This document shows positions 63,401-64,000 of a DNA stretch of 64,000 nt, one piece after another (position 1 is the first letter of the stretch; each line of letters opens with the position of its first letter). Source of the stretch: Luscinia megarhynchos (lineage: Eukaryota > Chordata > Aves > Passeriformes > Turdidae). The notes beneath the pieces were generated by a model. That model had not been told where the DNA came from and did not search any database. It saw only the letters and a list, made by a program, of their open reading frames with translations. The stretch lies in contig CM067570.1 in NCBI GenBank assembly GCA_034336665.1, forward strand, positions 15,421,502 through 15,485,501. Direction: 5' to 3'. The position numbers and the translations under genes are program-made.

Positions 63401-64000
63401 GCAGCTTTGGATTCCTGAGCACAACAACAGAACACAGCGATGGCGGCTGCAGCAGGGAAGCAGCTGCCCTGTGGGGGTGGAGCTGCATCCATAATATTCC
63501 CACTGCAGCCCAAGCTGCCTCTGTGAGCTGCCCCAGCCGCCATGCCAAGCGCTCATGGGCAGAGGAGCGAATGGGCAGCCCAGTGTGAGAGCAGTCGAGT
63601 CCTCCTGTCAGGCCTGATTACTGGAAATCTGGGTCACGCTCTCAAAGAATCGCCTCCTCCCTGGGTGGCTGGCCTGCTGCTCCACTGTGCGAGCCGGCTG
63701 GTGCAGTGCCTGCAGCGGGAGGAGGAGTCTGCCAGGCTTGGCCCAACATTCTGTGCCTTGGGAGAGCAGTGGCAGGGCTGCTACAAGCAGTTGGTCTCTG
63801 TGGCTGGAGCTGAGTGGAGTCTGAAGTCTCACTGGTTGCAGTGATGCGTGTTCACATCTTTGGTGCATTTCCTTAAGGGAGTCACTGCCACTCTTGGCCT
63901 TTGTGCCGGGCTGGTGAGTCCAGGGAGGATTCAAACCTCTTTTTGCATATGTTGCCTTTCTTTAGTGCATTTCTAGCTATAAGCCTTGTCTCTGAAGTTA
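60484..64000 (+). other. RETREG2: RETREG2 intron 2 (continues past window)
   Basis: Begins with a GTATGT donor. I searched for the next expected exon, encoding the conserved LLSVPELCRYLAESW region, and did not find it, so the intron seems to exceed 3.5 kb. An open frame at 63,542-63,844 (plus) is not recognisable as RETREG2 or any other family. No transposon is recognised. Confidence 0.6.

Noticed and set aside
63542..63844. Possible RETREG2 exon or separate small gene (100 codons, plus)
   Set aside because: It does not resemble the expected RETREG2 exon 3 or any family I know, and lacks a convincing acceptor and donor pair. A translated search or RNA-seq would decide.

Overview
This window is vertebrate nuclear DNA, most likely from a bird. 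It has long introns with GT-AG splice sites, CpG-rich promoters, and CR1 LINE fragments as the only recognisable interspersed repeats. The gene order NHEJ1 - SLC23A3 - CNPPD1 on the minus strand, with RETREG2 divergent on the plus strand, matches the block next to IHH on human chromosome 2q35. No gene was identified by database search. Calls rest on reading exons, checking that splice phases agree from exon to exon, and comparing with known protein families.

Positions 1-1,444 lie downstream of NHEJ1, on the side where IHH is expected. NHEJ1 (XLF, a DNA-repair factor) occupies about 1,445-44,800 on the minus strand. Its last three coding exons are packed into 1,821-2,648 and its first four lie at 38,969-44,181. 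The 36.3-kb intron between them fills more than half the window. It contains no coding exon that I can support. It does hold several tandem repeats, decayed CR1 copies and a series of AT-rich, low-repeat blocks dense in transcription-factor motifs. In mammals the large Nhej1 intron houses the multipartite enhancer cluster of Ihh, so these blocks are the best candidates for avian IHH enhancers.

A CpG island around 44,450-45,270 with a ZNF143-type element is the likely NHEJ1 promoter. SLC23A3 (12 coding exons, 46,511-50,560), an orphan nucleobase/ascorbate-family transporter, and CNPPD1 (8 coding exons, 52,322-57,647), a cyclin-fold protein, follow on the same strand. A 344-bp GC-rich gap separates the CNPPD1 and RETREG2 start codons and acts as a head-to-head promoter. 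Only the first two coding exons of RETREG2 (an ER-phagy receptor) are present, and the gene continues past the right edge.

The genes do unrelated cellular jobs (end joining, transport, cyclin-like, ER remodelling). Their grouping is ancient synteny, not an operon or pathway. The most unusual sequences are a perfect 195-bp (TGGGA)n array, a roughly 700-bp GGGGTTA-bearing minisatellite, and a 1-kb minisatellite whose 39-bp unit keeps long false reading frames open on both strands.
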